From Acetivibrio alkalicellulosi (GTDB lineage: Bacteria; Bacillota; Clostridia; Acetivibrionales; Acetivibrionaceae): a stretch of 64,000 nucleotides of DNA. A program made the translations under genes and the position numbers. Of the stretch, positions 17,659 to 27,423 are shown piece after piece. Below the pieces are notes generated by a model. The model ran no database searches and was not told the origin of the DNA. It was given only the letters and a program-made list of their open reading frames with translations. How positions within the stretch are numbered: the first letter of the stretch is position 1; the number at the start of each line of letters is the position of its first letter. The stretch covers positions 2,495,734-2,559,733 of the forward strand of contig VLTH01000002.1 of assembly GCA_008125075.1 (NCBI GenBank), written 5' to 3'.

Positions 17659-18477
17659 TTACGATACTGCCTGGACGTTGCCAATAATCTTTAAGATTGA
17701 TTTTTGAGTCTTAACTATTTTTTTTAAGTTATACTTTTTGCAAACACCCAGAATATCTTTTGCAGAAGATACAAACTTTAAAAAATCACAATTTCCTGCT
17801 CTTTCTCCTATACCTCCAATAGTACAGTCCACATATGTTGCACCACCTCTTACAGCTCCAATGGAATTTGAAACTGCCATACCAAGGTCGTTGTGAGCGT
17901 GAATCTCCAATTCTATATCTTTAAATTGTCTTTTTATTTTATCAATTTCTTCACAAATCTTATATCTATAAAGTATACCTACTGTATCAGCATATCTAAC
18001 CCTTCTTACACCTAAAATATCTGCTTCTCTTATTATTCTAAGAATAAAATCAAAATCCGCCCTTGATGCATCTTCCAATCCAATTGAAACTTCAAAGCCT
18101 TTATCTCTTACAAAAGATATGCACTTTCTCATATTTTCAATGACCCAATCCCTGTCCTTTCCAAGCTTGTGTTCTAATTGTATGTCGGATGAGGGTATTG
18201 AAATATGTATTGAATGGGGATTACAATCTATAGAGTCTTTTAAATCATTTATATTCATTCTATTCCATGTAGATATTCTACTATTTAATCCAAGAGCCAT
18301 AATTTCATAAATACTATTCTTCTCTTCTCCTCCCATTGCAGGTATCCCAGCCTCAATCTGATGTATCCCTATATAATCTAACATTTTTGCTATCTGAACC
18401 TTTTCTGATTGTCTGAGCACTATTCCTGCCCTTTGTTCTCCATCTCTTAGTGTTGTATCAACAATTTTAACAATCAT
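17659..18477 (-). CDS. nifV: Homocitrate synthase, alpha part (split NifV, catalytic half)
   Basis: A DRE-TIM barrel of about 272 residues. It has the metal/substrate motif VDTTLRDGEQRAG at the N-terminus, the HIHI-type strand, EIHAHNDLGMA carrying the metal-binding His pair, and a glycine-rich segment (TIGGIGERAGNCD). It condenses acetyl-CoA with 2-oxoglutarate to homocitrate, the organic part of FeMo-cofactor. It lacks the C-terminal LeuA-like domain, which is in the preceding gene, as in the C. pasteurianum nifV-omega/nifV-alpha pair. The ATG at 18477 has GGGGG 7 bases before it and overlaps the TGA of nifV-omega (ATGA). An alternative ATG at 18483 sits on the Shine-Dalgarno itself and is rejected. 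Confidence 0.88.
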   Translation of the reverse strand: MIVKIVDTTLRDGEQRAGIVLRQSEKVQIAKMLDYIGIHQIEAGIPAMGGEEKNSIYEIMALGLNSRISTWNRMNINDLKDSIDCNPHSIHISIPSSDIQLEHKLGKDRDWVIENMRKCISFVRDKGFEVSIGLEDASRADFDFILRIIREADILGVRRVRYADTVGILYRYKICEEIDKIKRQFKDIELEIHAHNDLGMAVSNSIGAVRGGATYVDCTIGGIGERAGNCDFLKFVSSAKDILGVCKKYNLKKIVKTQKSILKIIGNVQAVS

Positions 18478-19547
18478 AAACATCCCCCTCTACAATACAT
18501 ATTACAGGTCACATATATATCTATAATCTCATGATCAAAAAGATCACGTTTATGCTCAATGCTCTTTTCCCTTATATTATCCAAAATTCCTTCGGCCTCT
18601 TCAACTCTGCATTTTATTCCTAACTCCTTGAGCTTTTTATGGACGGCTCTTTTACCCGAATGCTTGCCTATTGTTAAGCTTCTATTTTGACCAACTGCAC
18701 AAGGGTGGTATAGTTCATATGTGTTTGAGTTTTTTTCTATTCCATCTGCATGTATTCCTGCCTGATATTTAAAGATTCCTTTTCCTATTACTGGTTTATT
18801 TTCTGGTATTATTTTTCCTGTTATTTTTGAATAATAATCAGTTATTTGAGCTAATTTGCTTAAGTTTAGCTTATTTTCTTTATTTATTAAAACATTTAAT
18901 GCCACAAGCACCTCTTCTAAGGCTGCAAAACCACTTTTTGTGCCATAACCTGTAAATGAAACTGTTATAGAATCCATACCATTTAAAATACCTTCTAAGC
19001 ATAGAGCAGTTCCCTCACTATAGGTATCTTCAGGGCAAATATTTATATTAATATTTAGCTCCCTGCCAATGCTCATAGTCTTATCTACCCACTCGGGAGT
19101 TATAAACCTATCTAGTCCTACAACTCTTATAGTATCTATCATCTCAATACAAGCATTATCTTTTAACTGCTTAATACTATTAAAGTCCTCTAATTCATAG
19201 ATTGGATATTCAAGAGTTGTATTTATATTGTGAGTTTTTAGAACATCCATTAAATAGTTTTGATTTAATATATCAAAACCAACTATACATCTTTTTACGC
19301 CTTCTTTTATACATCTATTTATATCTTCAATGTTTTCAATTCTATAAATAAAATCAAGCCCCACGGGAAGTTTACCAATAACATCCAATATAGCTCTATT
19401 AATTTCAAAATAATCTACTCCCATATCTTTTAACAACCAACAAAAATATATAGATTCTAATCTTTTTAAGGAGCTTTTGTTTGCAAATATTTCTGGTAGT
19501 GTCCTATCTACTATTCTTACTCTATTGTTTTTTAAATTGACTGACAT
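18474..19547 (-). CDS. nifV: Homocitrate synthase, omega part (split NifV)
   Basis: About 357 residues. The N-terminal part is a degenerate DRE-TIM barrel (VDRTLPEIF instead of DTTLRDGEQ). The C-terminal part keeps GIHADGIEKN and GKHSGKRAVHKKL, the linker/communication region of homocitrate and isopropylmalate synthases. It is expected to form a complex with the alpha part. The start ATG at 19547 has GGAGGTG 8 bases upstream. The frame continues upstream to 19616, but those extra codons come from a fragment of the dispersed MITE-like repeat (19564-19606) and are not part of the protein. Confidence 0.85.
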   Translation of the reverse strand: MSVNLKNNRVRIVDRTLPEIFANKSSLKRLESIYFCWLLKDMGVDYFEINRAILDVIGKLPVGLDFIYRIENIEDINRCIKEGVKRCIVGFDILNQNYLMDVLKTHNINTTLEYPIYELEDFNSIKQLKDNACIEMIDTIRVVGLDRFITPEWVDKTMSIGRELNININICPEDTYSEGTALCLEGILNGMDSITVSFTGYGTKSGFAALEEVLVALNVLINKENKLNLSKLAQITDYYSKITGKIIPENKPVIGKGIFKYQAGIHADGIEKNSNTYELYHPCAVGQNRSLTIGKHSGKRAVHKKLKELGIKCRVEEAEGILDNIREKSIEHKRDLFDHEIIDIYVTCNMYCRGGCL

Positions 19548-19563
19548 ATAAATACACCTCCGC

Positions 19564-19606
19564 ATTGGGCAACTTAAGTTTTTTGGAACATTTTTCTTCA
19601 CATTTA
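19564..19606. repeat. Solo end of the 165-bp MITE-like element
   Basis: GGGCAACTTAAGTTTTTTGG ... CATTTTTCTTCACATTTATT matches the right end of the element at 25854-26018 (GGGTAACTTGAGTTTCTTG ... TTTTTCTTCACATTTATT). It sits directly upstream of the nifV-omega ribosome binding site. Confidence 0.65.
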
Positions 19607-19619
19607 TTAAATGCACTCT

Positions 19620-20504
19620 TTAAACATCTGGCTGTTTTGTTTTTAAGCATAATTCAGTAATAAAAAGTACAGTAAATGAAATAACAAACATTATTACAGC
19701 TAATACTGCAGCAGATTTTATGTCTGTTTGCATATATGTATAAATCTGCAAGGGTATTGTTCTCGTTCTACCAACAACATTTCCTGCAAAAACTATTGTC
19801 GCTCCAAATTCACCCATAGCTCTAGTCCAGGAAACTAAAAGACCTGATATTATGTTTTTTTTGAGCATTGGAATTAGAATTCTAATAAAAGCTTCAATTT
19901 TTCCCATTCCAAAAACATAAGCAGCCTCAATAATTTCAGGCTTTACAGATTCTACCCCAGCTTTAAATATTTTTATAAAAAAAGCAGATGATACAAAAAA
20001 CTGGGCAATTACAACAGCTATAGGTGTAAAGGAAATACCAATTCCAAACCTAGCCAAGAGCCCTCCTATAACCCCCTGCCTTCCAAATGCTAAAACAAGA
20101 CCAATGCCTGCTACTGCTGGGGGCAAAACAGTAGGTATGCTAACAAGGGCATTTACTATTTTAGATACAATGCTTTTTTTATTGATAGTTACATAGTATA
20201 CAACAGGAGTACCTAATAAAAAAGTAAACACCAAGGAAATCAAACTTGTGGAAATACTTAAAATTATTGACTGTATATTTTGTTTGTTTGTAAACATATC
20301 ATTATAACTCTTAAAATCAGTAGCTTTTATTATTGACAAAATAGGAGTTAAAGTAAAAAGCAAATAAATACCTACTGCTATTGCAGATATTAACAGAAGC
20401 AACAATTCAACATTGTTGTTTTTCATGTTTTTTTGCGTGTTTTTTTTACTTTTACACTCTAATATAACAGTTCCTTTATTTAAAGTTGCTTCTGTTCTCT
20501 GCAT
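19620..20504 (-). CDS. modB: Molybdate ABC transporter permease
   Basis: A roughly 294-residue inner-membrane permease with a 25-residue hydrophilic N-terminus and about six membrane segments. The ABC-transporter inner-membrane signature is near residue 220 (GMGKIEAFIRILIPMLKKNI and the later ARAMGEFGATIVFAGN, the classic ModB/CysT loop). With ModA it imports molybdate for FeMo-cofactor. The ATG at 20504 has GGAGG 8 bases upstream; a GTG at 20513 lies on the Shine-Dalgarno. No modC ATPase is in the operon or the window. Confidence 0.92.
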   Translation of the reverse strand: MQRTEATLNKGTVILECKSKKNTQKNMKNNNVELLLLLISAIAVGIYLLFTLTPILSIIKATDFKSYNDMFTNKQNIQSIILSISTSLISLVFTFLLGTPVVYYVTINKKSIVSKIVNALVSIPTVLPPAVAGIGLVLAFGRQGVIGGLLARFGIGISFTPIAVVIAQFFVSSAFFIKIFKAGVESVKPEIIEAAYVFGMGKIEAFIRILIPMLKKNIISGLLVSWTRAMGEFGATIVFAGNVVGRTRTIPLQIYTYMQTDIKSAAVLAVIMFVISFTVLFITELCLKTKQPDV

Positions 20505-20523
20505 AAATATCACCTCCTAAGGG

Positions 20524-21309
20524 TCACTTAACAAAAAACTTATATTTTTTAAAAACTTCTTTTCCATCATCTGATAAAATATAGTTGTAAAAATCCTTAG
20601 CCAAATCATTTTTTGAGTTAGATATAATACCAATTGAGTAGTCTACACTTTTATAGTCAAACATTGCTAGTTCAATTTCAATTATATCCTTTTCAATAGA
20701 CTTTGTTATGTCGGTTCTATAAACAATTCCAACATCTACTTCACCAAACAAAACCTTTGCAACTATGTCTTTTACTGAAAGTTCTCTTGTTACAACATTA
20801 TTATGTATTTTCTCTTTTTCAATTTTAGATATTATACCATTTGCAACTGCATTTTTAAGTATGTCTTCAAAGTACCCTCCCACAGGAACACTTTCATCAC
20901 CCGCCGCTATTCTTAAACCGTCCCCCCAAAGATCATTTACATCTTCTATTAAAAACCTACTTTTGGGATTTTTTATTAGAACTAATTGATTTTTTATAAA
21001 ATTCTCATATTCATCTATAAAACCTTCATCTACTAATTGATTCATATAATCAATATTTGCACTAATAAAAATATTTGGTCGTTCACCATTTTGAACCTGT
21101 GTTTTTAACGTCTGAGTTCCTGCAAAATTTAAATTTATTCTAACTTCACTATCTCTTGAGTTTTCAAACTTTTCTTTTATTTCGCTAATGCTTTCTGTAA
21201 GGCTGGCTGCTGCAAAAACTGTTATTTCATCTACTTTGTTAGTATCACAACCACTTATAAAAATTACTGTTATAAAAACAACTAACATAAGTACTTCTTT
21301 TATCTTCAT
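20524..21309 (-). CDS. modA: Molybdate-binding lipoprotein
   Basis: A 261-residue lipoprotein with lipobox ISGC (Cys21), then the periplasmic-binding-protein type II fold of the ModA family: TVFAAASLTESI at the mature start, the GTQTLKTQVQNG segment and VDVGIVYRTDI toward the C-terminus. It captures molybdate (or tungstate) outside the membrane for ModB. It lies between the nif ferredoxin and modB with short spacers, so it is part of the nif operon and probably co-expressed with nitrogenase. Confidence 0.92.
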   Translation of the reverse strand: MKIKEVLMLVVFITVIFISGCDTNKVDEITVFAAASLTESISEIKEKFENSRDSEVRINLNFAGTQTLKTQVQNGERPNIFISANIDYMNQLVDEGFIDEYENFIKNQLVLIKNPKSRFLIEDVNDLWGDGLRIAAGDESVPVGGYFEDILKNAVANGIISKIEKEKIHNNVVTRELSVKDIVAKVLFGEVDVGIVYRTDITKSIEKDIIEIELAMFDYKSVDYSIGIISNSKNDLAKDFYNYILSDDGKEVFKKYKFFVK

Positions 21310-21343
21310 ACATATCCCACCTTAGCGAGTGCATTGTCTGACA

Positions 21344-21655
21344 TTATACAATTTCAAGCCGGGTAACTTTTTCACCATTTTCAAAATGTGACTCCACAAT
21401 CTCTTCCACGTCATCTACCGTAACCTCTTTGTACCATACACCCTCAGGATAAACAACAACAATTGGCCCCAAATTACAAATACCAAAACAGCCGGTATTT
21501 GTAATCATAACTTCATCAGTCAGCTCTCTTCCTTCAATTTCCTCAATAAATCTTTGCACCACATCGACGGATTCTTTGGAATAACAATAACCTTTTTGCT
21601 GTCCATTAATTCTAGAGCTTGAACAGACAAACACATGATACTTTGGCTTTTGCAT
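21344..21655 (-). CDS. Thioredoxin-like 2Fe-2S ferredoxin, nif-associated
   Basis: A 103-residue protein whose four Cys at 11, 24, 56 and 60 match in number and position those of the C. pasteurianum 2Fe-2S ferredoxin, which is known to interact with the MoFe protein. The fold is thioredoxin-like, with no plant-type motif. It lies between nifN-B and modA, 18 bases after nifN-B, with GGAGGG before the ATG. Probable role: an electron carrier or regulator tied to nitrogenase. Confidence 0.9.
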   Translation of the reverse strand: MQKPKYHVFVCSSSRINGQQKGYCYSKESVDVVQRFIEEIEGRELTDEVMITNTGCFGICNLGPIVVVYPEGVWYKEVTVDDVEEIVESHFENGEKVTRLEIV

Positions 21656-21672
21656 AAAATACCCTCCATTCT

Positions 21673-24348
21673 TTAAATAACTGTTTTAACATTACTATTT
21701 TCTAATTTGCTCAATGCAAAATTTATAGCCTCACTTATACTGCCACAAGTTTGTATAACTTTAATTCCTTTGGATTCTAGAATTTTTTGTGGATTATACC
21801 CTATTCTAAGAGCTAATACAGCATCACAATCACTTATTGTTTCTATAATCCTGTCAATTTTTGATTTTTCATCCTCACACTCACTAGCCCCATTGCAATA
21901 CTTTTCAATTTTTCTTTTTTCAATGAAACGGGATTGACAATTAATTACTTTGTAAATGTGAAATTCTTCAACATGACCAAAATGTCTGTCAACCATAGTT
22001 CCTGAGTCGGTTGCTAAAGCAAATGTGTACTCTTTATCTTTGCAAATTTCTTTATTTTCTTTAACCTCACTACATCCACCCTTTGAAAATTGAGATGAAA
22101 TATCATTTCCAAGAACCCCAATAGCATCTGCTCTACACTGCTTACAATGATACATTTGTTTTAGATATGCTTCGCATTTTTTTCTCATTTCTTGGAGTTC
22201 TTTATTACTTGTCTGGGGCATATTCTCAAAATTACTTCCCTTTGCAGGGATGAGGGGCATTATGTTGCTAATAAAAGCTCCTAACTCTTTAACCTTTTTG
22301 ATTACTTCTTCAATGTGATCTTCGTTTATTCCCTTAATCATTACTACATTTACTTTACATACAATACCTTTTGCTGCAAGGTAAGATAGACCAGAAAGCT
22401 GATTTCGTATAAGAATTTCTGCACCTTTTTCTCCAGTAAACTTTTCACCTTCAAAAATTACTTCTTTATATATTTTAGCTCCAATTGCAGGATCTACTGC
22501 ATTAATAGTAACTGTAACATGAGTAATACCTGCTTTTATTATTCTATCTGCATAATAGGGAAGCATTAATCCATTAGTTGATAGGCAAAAAATAACCTCA
22601 CTGTCTTCTTTTTGTATAAGCTCAATAGATTTCATAGTATTTTCAAAATTCGCAAGTGCATCACCTGGTCCTGCAACTCCAATAACCTTTAAATTGCCTA
22701 GTTTTTTTCTAACCTCTAAAAATTTGTCCCTTGCCCCTTCAGGTGTCAAAACTTCACTTGTTACTCCTGGACGACTTTCATTCATACAATCATATTTCCT
22801 GTTACAATAGTTGCATTTTATATTACAAGAAGGTGCTACAGGTATATGCATTCTTGCAATTTTACATGCTCCACCTGAAAAACATGGATGAGACATAGTT
22901 TTTTCCTTTATAGATGCAATCTTCTTATTATCTTTAGAAGAATTATCCACAGCCTCTTTATTTGTTAAGTCATCCAATTTGTTTTCAATCTCTTTTTTGC
23001 TTTCACCATTATAATACTGCTTCATAATATTTTGCCTGTATTTTTCGTATTTTTTCTCTAATAGTGTGTTTGTTATGCTGTCTAAGAACATCATTGATCC
23101 ATTATATCCTGTAATGACACTTCTTTGTCCACCAACTCTATCATGAATTGGAAATCCTACTCTAACAAGTGGTATTCCGGTCCTTTCTGTAATTACCTTA
23201 CCGTCAGAATTTCCAATTGCCAAATTTGAATTCAATTTAACAGCATATTCTTGTATAGTGTCAAAATCTGTATCATCTATAACTAAAGGTTTTTCTTTTT
23301 CATTTTCAAAAAGATCAATTAGTAACTTGTTTTGTGACCCTGTAGATATTAGTAAAGTCTTTATACCATTTTCCATACACAATTTACCTACTGCATATGA
23401 AAGCTCTGGATCTCCAAATATAATAGCTCTTCCCTCACCGTTATATTTATGAGAATCAATCATTGCATCAAGATACCTTCCTCTTTCTTGTAAAAGCCTT
23501 TCAGGAATCTTCTTACCTGTGATTTTTGAAAGAGTATCCAATAAAATGTCAGTATTTCTTATACCAATAGGATATGGGCATTTGTATAATGGTACATTAA
23601 ACTCTTCTAAAAGATATTGTCCAGGTGATATTTCATTAGGAACAGTCACTCCAAATTCTATCGTTGCAATAGCACCTGCCATCTTCTTTATATCTTCAAT
23701 TTTTGTTCCACCTTCAGGAATTTTTTTATACTCTTTTTTATAAGGTGCATCTAAAGTCTCAGAAACATCAGGAATCAATGTATATTCAATATCAAAGTCT
23801 TTTAAAATACTTTTAATATTTCTAATGTCTCCAGGATTTAAAGGTCCTGATATTATGTTTATACTGTTATTTTTCCTATCATCACATTCAATATTTTTAA
23901 TAACGCTTTTAATGGCACTATAAAACCCTTCAAATTGAGTTCCTCCATATCCAGGAGTGGGTATTGGTATTATTTTAATGTCATCTTTTCTATCTCTTTT
24001 AAAATCCTGTGTAATTCTATTTATATCTTCACCTATTGTCTCTGCAAGACAAGTGGTTGCAACGCCTATTATTGATGGATTGTAAAGCTCTATCATGTTT
24101 TCAAGTCCCTTTTTAAGATTTGCTTCTCCTCCATAAACAGTACCTTCTTCACTCAAGGAAGATGATGCAACATCTATCGGCTCATTATAGTGACCAGCCA
24201 TATGTCTTCTTATGTATGTACTGCAACCTTGTGAGCCATGAAGTATTATCATACTGTTTTCTAACCCCTTAAAAGCCATCACAGCTCCCATTGGCATACA
24301 CATTTTACATGGATTTACGTTCAAATTAACAAAATTTTTGTTTTTCAT
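21673..24348 (-). CDS. nifB: NifN-NifB fusion: FeMo-cofactor assembly scaffold and radical-SAM NifB
   Basis: An 891-residue fusion. Residues 1 to about 430 are NifN (nitrogenase component-1 fold, CKMCMPMGAVMA and HGSQGCSTYIRRH). From about 480 a radical-SAM NifB domain begins, with the cluster ligands in APSCNIKCNYCNRKYDC (C-x3-C-x2-C) around residues 510-520. From about 770 a NifX/dinitrogenase iron-molybdenum-cofactor-like domain starts (FALATDSGTMVDRHFGHVEEF). NifB builds NifB-co (8Fe-9S-C) and NifEN matures it; fusion would pass the product directly. The same nifN-B fusion is known in C. pasteurianum. The ATG at 24348 is 8 bases from GGAAG; the GTG at 24357 is too close. Confidence 0.95.
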   Translation of the reverse strand: MKNKNFVNLNVNPCKMCMPMGAVMAFKGLENSMIILHGSQGCSTYIRRHMAGHYNEPIDVASSSLSEEGTVYGGEANLKKGLENMIELYNPSIIGVATTCLAETIGEDINRITQDFKRDRKDDIKIIPIPTPGYGGTQFEGFYSAIKSVIKNIECDDRKNNSINIISGPLNPGDIRNIKSILKDFDIEYTLIPDVSETLDAPYKKEYKKIPEGGTKIEDIKKMAGAIATIEFGVTVPNEISPGQYLLEEFNVPLYKCPYPIGIRNTDILLDTLSKITGKKIPERLLQERGRYLDAMIDSHKYNGEGRAIIFGDPELSYAVGKLCMENGIKTLLISTGSQNKLLIDLFENEKEKPLVIDDTDFDTIQEYAVKLNSNLAIGNSDGKVITERTGIPLVRVGFPIHDRVGGQRSVITGYNGSMMFLDSITNTLLEKKYEKYRQNIMKQYYNGESKKEIENKLDDLTNKEAVDNSSKDNKKIASIKEKTMSHPCFSGGACKIARMHIPVAPSCNIKCNYCNRKYDCMNESRPGVTSEVLTPEGARDKFLEVRKKLGNLKVIGVAGPGDALANFENTMKSIELIQKEDSEVIFCLSTNGLMLPYYADRIIKAGITHVTVTINAVDPAIGAKIYKEVIFEGEKFTGEKGAEILIRNQLSGLSYLAAKGIVCKVNVVMIKGINEDHIEEVIKKVKELGAFISNIMPLIPAKGSNFENMPQTSNKELQEMRKKCEAYLKQMYHCKQCRADAIGVLGNDISSQFSKGGCSEVKENKEICKDKEYTFALATDSGTMVDRHFGHVEEFHIYKVINCQSRFIEKRKIEKYCNGASECEDEKSKIDRIIETISDCDAVLALRIGYNPQKILESKGIKVIQTCGSISEAINFALSKLENSNVKTVI

Positions 24349-24365
24349 ATTAATCACTTCCTATT

Positions 24366-25712
24366 TTATGAGGATTTAACAAATTCCCACACTGGACTGT
24401 TTACAGTAAGGTCTAATTCTTTTGCAAAATTCACTGCTCCCTCAAACCCACATAACGGATGCTTTCTTTCATGGTTGTGATCACAAAATGCAATTCCAAG
24501 TTTGTAAGCTAAAGGTCTTTCTTTCACACCTCCAACTAGAAGATGTGCTTCTTTTTCCCGGATGAATTTTTCAAGCTCCGCCGGGTTTGTGTCATCTAGT
24601 ATAATTGTTCCCTCATTGCTTATACTTTTTATTACCTCATACTCTTCTTTTCTACCTGTTTGAGTACCTACAATTACAGTTTCCATTCCTAAATCAGAAA
24701 ACTGCTTTATTAAGGATATTGCTTTAAATCCTCCCCCTACATAAATAGCTACTCTTTTTCCCTTTAATTTTTCTCTATAGGATAAATACTCTTTCTCATA
24801 TTTCTTTTTCTCATCATCTATTAATTTCTTAGCTTTATTTATCATTTCTTCATCATTTAATCTTTGTGCAATCATCATAATTGAAGCAGTTGTATCTTCA
24901 ATACCAAAAAAGCTTACCTTTATAAATGGTATGTTATACTTTTTTTCCATCTCTTTTGCAAGACTTGTCATTGATCCTGCACATTGAACAACGTTTAAAA
25001 CGGCACCAGGAGCTCTTTTGATTTCCTCAAAACTGGAATCTCCAGTTATTTTAGAGATAACATTTATACCAATTTTCTTTAAATAACCTGTTATAATCCA
25101 AATTTCCCCCGCTAAGTTAAAGTCCCCTAGAAAATTAATTCCATTAATCTTTTCAGGTATATTGTCACCCATGAGTTTCAAAAGAGCTTTACCTGCTGCC
25201 TTATAACCCACTGATTTGTTTCCTGCAAATCCGCTTGATTTAACAGGGATTACACTGATGCCATACTTTTTTTCTGCCCCTTTACAAACTGCATCAATAT
25301 CATCACCAATTACTCCAACTATACATGTAGCATACACAAATATTAGTTTAGGTGAGAACTTCTCTACAATTTCATCTATAGCACCAGAGAGCTTTTTCTC
25401 ACCACCAAAAACAACATCTTTTTCTCTCAAATCAGTGGAAAAACTGTTTCTATATACTTCAGATCCGCTAGATAGACTTCCTCTTATATCCCATGTATAA
25501 GCAGCACATCCAATAGGGCCATGAACAATGTGATAAGCATCTGTTATTGGATTTAATACAACCCTAGCACCACAGTATACACAAGCTCTCTGACTTACAG
25601 AACCTGCTACACTGTCTTTTCCACATTTAATACTTCCATCTTGGTTTTTAGATTTATAGCAAATAAATTCTTTTCTATCTTTTAATACATCAGTTGTATT
25701 GTCATTTAACAT
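24366..25712 (-). CDS. nifE: Nitrogenase cofactor scaffold subunit NifE
   Basis: A 448-residue nitrogenase component-1 family protein. It has the NifD-like N-terminal motif SQRACVYCGARVVLNPITDA, HGPIGCAAYTWDIRGS, and CQ-type retention of the cofactor-side Cys in NVVQCAGSMTSLA. With NifN it forms the scaffold on which FeMo-cofactor is completed. The gene ends 17 bases before nifN-B. Of two ATGs after GAGGGG, the second (25712, 9 bases away) is preferred to 25718. A 342-base gap with a MITE-like element separates it from nifK. Confidence 0.94.
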   Translation of the reverse strand: MLNDNTTDVLKDRKEFICYKSKNQDGSIKCGKDSVAGSVSQRACVYCGARVVLNPITDAYHIVHGPIGCAAYTWDIRGSLSSGSEVYRNSFSTDLREKDVVFGGEKKLSGAIDEIVEKFSPKLIFVYATCIVGVIGDDIDAVCKGAEKKYGISVIPVKSSGFAGNKSVGYKAAGKALLKLMGDNIPEKINGINFLGDFNLAGEIWIITGYLKKIGINVISKITGDSSFEEIKRAPGAVLNVVQCAGSMTSLAKEMEKKYNIPFIKVSFFGIEDTTASIMMIAQRLNDEEMINKAKKLIDDEKKKYEKEYLSYREKLKGKRVAIYVGGGFKAISLIKQFSDLGMETVIVGTQTGRKEEYEVIKSISNEGTIILDDTNPAELEKFIREKEAHLLVGGVKERPLAYKLGIAFCDHNHERKHPLCGFEGAVNFAKELDLTVNSPVWEFVKSS

Positions 25713-25853
25713 AATCATCAGCCCCTCTCATACTTCATTAGAACTAAAGTCAGTTCTTTTAGCAGATTTTTTACCTTTAAGAAATAGGTTACTTTCATAA
25801 ACTCAAAAGGTTTATTTTTATGAATCCTATTTTTTAGCATACATTTTATTTAA

Positions 25854-26018
25854 GTGAAGAAAAATATGGAAGAAACATTGTGAGTTAAGCTCTAGAACCT
25901 GTTAATACAGTGGTTAAATGAAAAGAATTGTTCTTCATAAAGGGAATTTCGTTCCCCCCATGAAGAATATAAAGGCTTTAGACTGGGTAACTTGAGTTTC
26001 TTGAATATTTTTCTTCAC
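25854..26018. mobile_element. 165-bp MITE-like element, copy 2 (in the nifK-nifE gap 25719-26060)
   Basis: Begins GTGAAGAAAAATATGGAAG and ends with AATATTTTTCTTCAC. It has the same length as 11974-12138 but opposite orientation: its left end equals the reverse complement of that element's right end and vice versa. The centre forms a hairpin (TTCTTCAT ... ATGAAGAA). It may affect transcription from the nifHDK part into the nifE part. Confidence 0.75.
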
Positions 26019-26060
26019 ATTTATTACAATTAATCTGTTATTCATATTGATTTTTACTTT

Positions 26061-27422
26061 CTACATAATGAGTTCTACATCCTCATCGGCAGCATCTCTG
26101 TCTTGTCTATCAAGTAGTGCATTACTAATCATTTCTATAACTCTCATAGCTCCTTTGTACCCAACTATTGGCATGTAAGAATGAACACTTCTATCAAGTA
26201 TTGGGAAACCAATTCTTACAAATGGGACATCTTCTGCAAGCGCAATATACTTTGCATGAGTAGTTCCTAGTAGGATGTCTACAGGTTCATTTTTCATCCA
26301 CTGATGAAGTGTAAAAAGGTCTGCTCCACTCTTAACTTTTGCTTCAATACCTGCTTCATCGAGCATTGACTTAACTTCTCTATCAAATGACTCTCCAGGA
26401 GTTCCTGTAAGTACATATTTAGGTATCATTCCTAAACTTAAAGCAAATTCTGTTAATGCAATTACAATGTCAGGATCACCAGATATTGCAACTTTTTTGC
26501 CCTCATAATGATAATGACAGTCGCACATTATGTCTATAACCTGACCTCTTTCTTCTTCAATTTCTTCTGGAATTTCTTTACCAGTAATACTTGATACTGC
26601 CATTAAGAACTCATCTGTAGCTTTAATACCAATTGGAGTCTTTAGTATTTTAGGAGATACTTTACATTTTTTCTCAAGTTGAAATGCTCCGTCTGCTGAT
26701 GAAAAGCTTCCTAAACCAAATGTAGCCATAGAGTTACCAGAGTCTATTATATCTTCAACCCTTGTTCCTCCTTTAGGATACATTTCATATTTGCCAGTTA
26801 ATGGGGTATCTAAAACTCCGCTGGTGTCAGGAAACATTATAAAGCCAATTCCCATTTCTTTTAGCATTCTCTTTATTTCTCTCATATCCGCAGGGTTTAC
26901 AAAACCAGGAATTATATTTACCTTTCCATTTGGATTGTCATTGTTTTGGGATAAATATTTAACCATCCCCAAAACCATATTTGAAAATCCTGTTATGTGC
27001 GAACCTGTATAACTTGGAGTATTGGCATGTATTACTACTTTTCCTTCAGGAACATTAGATTGAGCAACATATGTAGGTATATCATCTCCTATAGTCTCTG
27101 AAAGACAGGTTGTATGAACCGCTATAACATCTGGATTGTATATTGTAAAAACATTTTTAATTGATGTTTTAAGATTTGATCCTCCACCAAAAACTGCCGC
27201 ACCTTCTGTAAACGAGCTTGTTGAAGCCATAACAGGGTCTCTGAAGTTTCTTGTCAAAAACTTTCTGTGGTATGCACAACACCCTTGAGAACCATGACTG
27301 TGTGGAAGACATTTATGAATTCCTAATGCAGCATACATTGCGCCCACAGGCTGACAGGTTTTTGCTGGATTTATAACTAAACCACTTCTATTAACATATT
27401 CTTTTGGAGTATAGTCTAACAT
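26061..27422 (-). CDS. nifK: Nitrogenase MoFe protein beta chain
   Basis: 453 residues, the short clostridial form (Azotobacter NifK is about 520). P-cluster ligands are visible as Cys23 (KTCQPVG), Cys48 (HGSQGCCAY) and Cys106 (TTCLSETIGDD). It pairs with NifD in the alpha2-beta2 MoFe protein. Its ATG follows the nifD stop by one base and has AGGAGGG upstream, so translation is coupled and subunits are made in equal amounts. Confidence 0.97.
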   Translation of the reverse strand: MLDYTPKEYVNRSGLVINPAKTCQPVGAMYAALGIHKCLPHSHGSQGCCAYHRKFLTRNFRDPVMASTSSFTEGAAVFGGGSNLKTSIKNVFTIYNPDVIAVHTTCLSETIGDDIPTYVAQSNVPEGKVVIHANTPSYTGSHITGFSNMVLGMVKYLSQNNDNPNGKVNIIPGFVNPADMREIKRMLKEMGIGFIMFPDTSGVLDTPLTGKYEMYPKGGTRVEDIIDSGNSMATFGLGSFSSADGAFQLEKKCKVSPKILKTPIGIKATDEFLMAVSSITGKEIPEEIEEERGQVIDIMCDCHYHYEGKKVAISGDPDIVIALTEFALSLGMIPKYVLTGTPGESFDREVKSMLDEAGIEAKVKSGADLFTLHQWMKNEPVDILLGTTHAKYIALAEDVPFVRIGFPILDRSVHSYMPIVGYKGAMRVIEMISNALLDRQDRDAADEDVELIM

Positions 27423-27423
27423 T

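Noticed and set aside
18474..19547. nifV as one gene broken by a frameshift
   Set aside because: The split into two full-length overlapping genes with a clean ATGA junction matches the known clostridial omega/alpha arrangement.
19548..19616. N-terminal extension of nifV-omega
   Set aside because: The extra codons are MITE-derived and a strong Shine-Dalgarno precedes the ATG at 19547.
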